Positions 59,701-64,000 of a DNA stretch of 64,000 bases are shown here, one piece after another. The notes under the pieces are model-generated. The model was given only the letters and a program-made list of their open reading frames with translations. It was not told the DNA's origin and ran no database searches. Each line of letters opens with the position of its first letter. The stretch's first letter is position 1. The position numbers were made by a program, and so were the translations under genes. The stretch covers positions 744,001 to 808,000 of the forward strand of contig NC_045144.1 in assembly GCF_008831285.2 (NCBI RefSeq), read 5' to 3'. The stretch is from Nymphaea colorata. Its lineage: Eukaryota; Streptophyta; Magnoliopsida; Nymphaeales; Nymphaeaceae.

Positions 59701-61660
59701 TTAGCCCTGAGTACATTCAATTGGTGCAAAAGAAAGCAGCCCCTTCCCCAAATCATATTTCACATGCATGTTCTGCTGGAAAACATTCCCGAAAATGGCT
59801 AAGCTAGCCATCACACTTCTATACATCCAAAAGATATTTGAAGGTGGCAACTTCATGTCTGCATTGGTGGAATGAAAGGTCATCTCCAGCAATCCTTAAT
59901 ATGGATCACCAGTATTCTCTACATTATAACACAAATAATCTTGGTTAGGATGCTAGAATCTTTTATGGTTTGTGCTTTAGCCACTGTGTTTGCCACTTGG
60001 TCATACACATCTTTGGCAAGATAGTCAGTGTGGTACCCGAGTCTATCATGATTGATCCAGCATATCCCAACCATGTTGCTGTCTGTGCACCTCCAAACTA
60101 TATGTTGAGTCTGTTGTTCCCCACATTTATGTAATCTAGTGTGAGTGTATAGAAAGTGCCTTGAGCTGCATTTGCTTTCATTGGCGTTTGTTGAACCTCT
60201 TGGGTTCCGAAGAACTCTACCTCCTCACAGAATTTGATCTACTCAATGACATTATTTTTCTTGCTATGGAGAGGAAGACTGTAAGCAAATTTATGGTTAA
60301 TAAAGATGCCGATGTGACTAACAAGTGAAAGAGATCCTGGCCTGAGGCCAAAAAGACTAGGATCGACAAGATTTTCGAAATCAACACTATTTTCTTTATG
60401 AACACAACCAAAGGCGATTGTCGGAAGCTTGATGCCATCAGTGCCATCTCAAACCAAAATCTTTTGAGAGCAAGGGACCCTTCTACAACAGATCCATCAC
60501 CATATGAGGACTTGACGCTACGAAGTTGGTTGTCATCACAAGCGGACCAGAAGCTAGTGGTGCATCTCAGGTTATGGTATGTGGAAGACTGAATTGGCTT
60601 TAATGTGGAGTTCATTTGGCAGGTAAAGTTGTAGTAAGGAACACACAATGTCCATATGAGGTTGCTGCCAGTATCGATCATGACCCATAGAATTTGACTT
60701 CTAGTGATGCTCTAATGTAAAGCTGCATGAGAAACTCTCTATATATAGATGTATCAATGTCTTCTTTTTATAGCACATGAAGTTGCTGCTTCGATAACTC
60801 GAAACAACTGCCTACCAGCCTATTCTCTCATAGATTTAAGTATATAGGTTGTATGGTGGGATTTGATAAGAAATAGTTGGACATACAGCCAACTTTCTTT
60901 TCTAAATTTTTTGTCTTGTCATACAGGCAGAAGTTTTCCAAAACATTTCAACCAGGTTGATTGGAGGATGTCAACGCTTGTCGGCAGTTTCATCTGTTTA
61001 GTGGACCCCAACACATTTCACAAGTTGACCAGATAGTCCTCCTCAACTCAATTAAACATGAAAACAAAGAAAATAATCATAGCAATTGAATCTTGAAAGG
61101 ACCCTTAGATAGCTGGACACAAGTTTCAATCAATTTTTGTTACTTTTCACAAGATAGAGTTGCCAGATCTACTCATTTCTAAACTTTTTACGACATAAGT
61201 TTCCATTTCTTTCTTTCTTTTCATGCATCAAGTTCCACTGTGATAACCCAGATGAACGTTTCTAGGATCAATGGGCTTTAGTTCTAAACTTCTAAGTTAT
61301 CGGGGCATTTCCTTGAAATCTGGAATTTGCCAGATATTTCCAGATTTTAACGGTCAGGCATTGGAATTAGTTCATCTGGTCAGTCTTCATGAGAATCCAC
61401 GCGGATGGTCGTTTTGTTGGTGTTGGCATAACCTGAAGCCAATCAGGAGCTCAACTTGAAGCGTAGAGCTGCCCTGCTCAGTGCGTCGAACTGGAGTAGA
61501 TGAAGGATCATATTGATGAGGGAAAGGCAAGTCTTGGTGAATGATGTCTATCGAGAAGCCTGGATTTTTGGTTAACATTGACAGTGTTAGTGAAGATGTT
61601 GGTAGGAAAGTTTGATAGTGCAACTGGGAGAAGTTACAGGAGGAGGATCATGAAGGAGGA
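59701..61660 (-). pseudogene. Aspartic protease pseudogene (nepenthesin/CDR1-like), copy B, best preserved
   Basis: Minus strand. The signal-like stretch has the same TAA as copy A. The propeptide motif GFSIDIIHQD is at about 61560. The first active site is intact as MIDTGSNLIWT (about 60680-60650), then CVPYYNFTCQ, SSYGDGSVVEGSLAL (flap, about 60485), and the second active site IDSGTTLTILP (about 60050). The C-terminal frame is open from 59892 to the TAA at 59701 and contains MTFHSTNADMKLPPSNIF and FQQNMHVKYDLG, LSFAPIEC. Family members are about 430-450 residues. Here frameshifts before the first motif, within the middle and before the C-terminal frame break it into at least four pieces, so no full protein can be made. 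Of the three copies it is nearest to the ancestor. Confidence 0.85.
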
Positions 61661-61715
61661 GAGGAAGGTGGCTATGGCAACTGTTAATCATAGATCTACA
61701 AAGAAAAACTCCTTG

Positions 61716-61723
61716 TATTTATA
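61716..61723 (-). promoter_or_regulatory. TATA-like box before aspartic protease copy B
   Basis: The minus strand reads TATAAATA, the same word and context as 420-427 in copy A. Confidence 0.4.
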
Positions 61724-62039
61724 AAGGAGATCATGAGGTAGGTTGTGACTAAGGGTTTGGATTTAAATACAAATGGTGGGGAAAAGAAGCTCATGGTCAA
61801 AGTGAGTAGCGTGTGGATTTTTCCACATGTAACAGTTCTTGGACAAGGAGAAGATGTGGTTATCACGTGAAGGAGCAGAGAAAGGGAACAACATGAACCC
61901 TAGGTTAGAGTTAGGAAAATGTTCATGAACATCACTTTATCGTGGGTGGTGGAGGCTCTCGCCCATCCTTAGAGATGATGGATCATGAAAAGTCACCTAT
62001 TGATCAAGGATTCCAGTCAGTTCTATCAGCGCGATGATT

Positions 62040-64000
62040 TTGGGTGTCGGTGGTAAAGAGCGCTGGTGTTGTGGACCAAAATGAGTGGGAGGAGGCATTT
62101 GGATTACCAGATCTTGCAGTGTGTGAAATTGAGGGGAAGCAAATGATCAGACCTTTCAGATGGACTGCTATTGCAATTCTATTAGGCGGTAGCTCAAGAT
62201 TTCATCTGGATTGGGTGGAAGTTTTTCACAATTTGTATCAGGTGAAAACAATTTTCACTCCTTCCTGACTCTTTTTGATCAAGGCTTCCTCAAAGAAATA
62301 TTTAGAGGAAGTTATGCAACAAAAAAAATGGCGTGTTCGTGATAGGTTTTTGGTCTCTAGCAAGTGGAAGTCAGGAATGCCACTCCAACTTCAAGCTGCC
62401 ACGAGAACCCCTCTAGGGATTCGTCTACCGAAGTTGCCTCCTTATATGCGGAACTGCAAGGTGCTAGCTGGTGTCGTTAAGGTTCTGGGTAATTTTTTTG
62501 TAGATGCTGATGGCTTCAGTTATGGGTTTGATTTGTATACTTGATGGTGATAAAGTTCTTGAATAAATGGTGGAAGATCAAACAAAAATTTGTTTCTGTA
62601 CCTTATGTGGGGTTTCATTACATTCCACAAGAGATCGTCTCACTCGTATGAGGGAGGGAAAATTGAATACTAGACCCTCAAATAGATGTACTCAGGCCAT
62701 TGTTGCTAATAGAAGGTGGAATCTAGGCTCTAAGAAATGCAAGCTATCTAATATTAAATGAAATCAATTTGTGCCTCTTGAAAAAGATCCTATTGAAGAC
62801 CTATGTTCTATGGGCCACGACTGTCAAGGGATTATCTCACATCAAATGGTGATGGAATCATCTTCATTGAAGGTTAACCATGGTAAAACTATTGCTGAGT
62901 CCTGCCATGAGACCAATAAGAAAGCCACAGAAGTTGAGGAGGAATTTTTTCCTGGATTTGGCTGTTTGAACTCCACTAGGACTGTACTAATGGCCTGAAA
63001 ACAAAAAGATAAAAGGTCTTCCTCTCCTATGAATATTAGTTTGAACAAAAAAGAGCTCTCCATTCCGAAGAAGTTAACAATTTTAAGAAGAAGGGTTGTG
63101 GGACAACATTTTTTAAGGCTATATAAAGTTCTGTCCTGAAAGAAAGGAAGTTGGCGCAACATGATCCATTCATGGATATCCAAGGAGCAGAGGATTTCCA
63201 TAACAAAGAGAATGTTCTCCTGTAGGAAAAGGATCGTAAGAGGAGTTGCCAATTGCCATCAAATGAAGTTAATAGTTGGAATGTTAGAGGCCTTGGTACT
63301 CTAACAACCTAGAAAGATTTTGGCAATTGGGTGATATCTCATCAACTTGGGATCATTTTCATGTTTCGATATCATGTTGAATGCGGACAACTTCAAATCC
63401 TTTTGCAATCACTATGAGGAGTTTTTTTTTTAATCTAATATTGATACGAATCTTAATGAGGCCATAATTGTGTGTAGTTAGAGACAGGCTGATTTTAGAT
63501 TGACTAGTTGCAAATTTAATTAATTTTGGATGGATTGTTTGTTTACTCATAAGCTTTAAATCTGAACTTTGATACAATAGGGGTGTATCTTCACCCTCAC
63601 TCAAGAATTCGCAAAGATCAATTGGTTATGTTAAATATCATTATTGCCAATAAACAAATGTTAGTATTATAATGAAAGATTTTAATTCAACTTATAAGGA
63701 GTCGGAAAAATGGGCCTGCCCCTGCTTGACAAGCTGGTTTAGCATTCAATGGATTCATTGAAGATGTTGGACTAAGAGAGATTGTGGACAGAAACAGAGC
63801 ATTCACTTGAACCAATCTCTGTGCCCCGACAGCACTGGTTCAAAGCAAATTAGATAGATTTTTGAGCAAGTTGAAAATTGTGGGCAGCTTTTGGTAGAAC
63901 CAAGAAGTTCTTTAGACCACTCAGCACTTCTCTTTTACATGTAAATTAAATATCTTTAAAACCGCATGGAAGAGAAGACGAAGATTTAAATAGTTCCTTT
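62040..64000 (+). pseudogene. L1-type LINE: ORF1 and start of ORF2, running off the window
   Basis: ORF1 is spread over frames at 62044-62268, 62275-62544 (SSKWKSGMPLQLQ, TPLGIRLPKLPPYM and KVLAGVVKVLG, as in plant DUF4283 LINE ORF1), 62567-62761 (a CTLCGVSLHS zinc-knuckle remnant, zf-CCHC_4 type) and 62771-62998. ORF2 begins near 63262. SWNVRGLGTL at 63274-63303 is the hallmark start of the apurinic endonuclease. Near 63735-63880 it reads AFNGFIEDVGLREIVDRNRAFT followed by a stop in place of the usual Trp, then LVQSKLDRFL, the end of the domain. Many stops and frameshifts are present, so it is dead. Reverse transcriptase would lie beyond the window. It is head-to-head with the aspartic protease pseudogene. 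Confidence 0.85.

Larger units (their letters stand above)
55481..62202 (-). repeat. Segmental duplication block alpha, copy B (reversed)
   Basis: Reverse complement of 1-7247 up to base 1 = 62202. It differs from copy C by a missing segment (equivalent to 30.12-31.16 kb), a 126-base inversion at 56867-56992, a 220-base templated insertion at 57467-57686, the loss of the minisatellite near 59140, and retention of the full protease and LINE region. Confidence 0.85.

Noticed and set aside
62842-63252. 136-codon minus-strand open frame
   Set aside because: Antisense shadow of the LINE ORF1/ORF2 region, which has recognisable plus-strand motifs.

Overview
This is nuclear plant DNA: AT-rich, without any long intact reading frame, full of (TA)n, (GA)n and (CA)n microsatellites, and carrying decayed Ty1/copia retrotransposons, an L1-type LINE with plant-style ORF1 and pieces of a nepenthesin/CDR1-type aspartic protease gene. 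All of these are typical of angiosperm genomes. The species cannot be determined from the sequence. I see no intact protein-coding gene, rRNA, tRNA or CRISPR array. A run of exactly 100 N (26685-26784) is an assembly gap.

Layout. The window is dominated by a large, old and rearranged set of segmental duplications. The left arm (1 to about 17.9 kb) consists of block alpha (1-7247, with an aspartic protease pseudogene) and block beta (7248-17910). Both recur in reverse complement on the right. Alpha is at 28718-35157 and again at 55481-62202. Beta is at about 35560-45100, and in part at 52900-54745 and 49400-50530. On the right the order is alpha', beta', partial beta', alpha', so this is not a simple palindrome. 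Base 1 pairs with base 62202. Paralogous stretches differ by roughly 3-7% in the windows I compared by eye, so they are old duplicates rather than uncollapsed haplotypes. Between the arms, 18.8-26.7 kb looks single-copy and gene-poor.

Content. The three aspartic protease copies have decayed differently. Copy A (+, 440-2224) has lost the first catalytic Asp, copy B (-, 59701-61660) keeps both catalytic motifs but is frameshifted, and copy C (-, 34336-35157) has lost its middle and 5' part by two deletions. A LINE lies head-to-head with the protease at the right end (62040-64000). A truncated copia element lies at 26.8-28.7 kb (+). A second copia element with one recognisable LTR lies at 44.7-48.4 kb (-) and has landed next to an older copia fragment at 48.4-49.4 kb (+). 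A spliced-gene fragment that I cannot name (minus strand, 51520-52550) shows exons with matching reading phase and good splice sites.

The most interesting signal is how the paralogues differ at their breakpoints: a 220-base templated insertion with short homologies at both ends, a 126-base micro-inversion, a 32-base filler copied from 77 bases away, microhomology deletions, and a 51-base minisatellite present 3, 2 and 0 times. Together these suggest repeated replication-template-switching or break-repair events in one locus.
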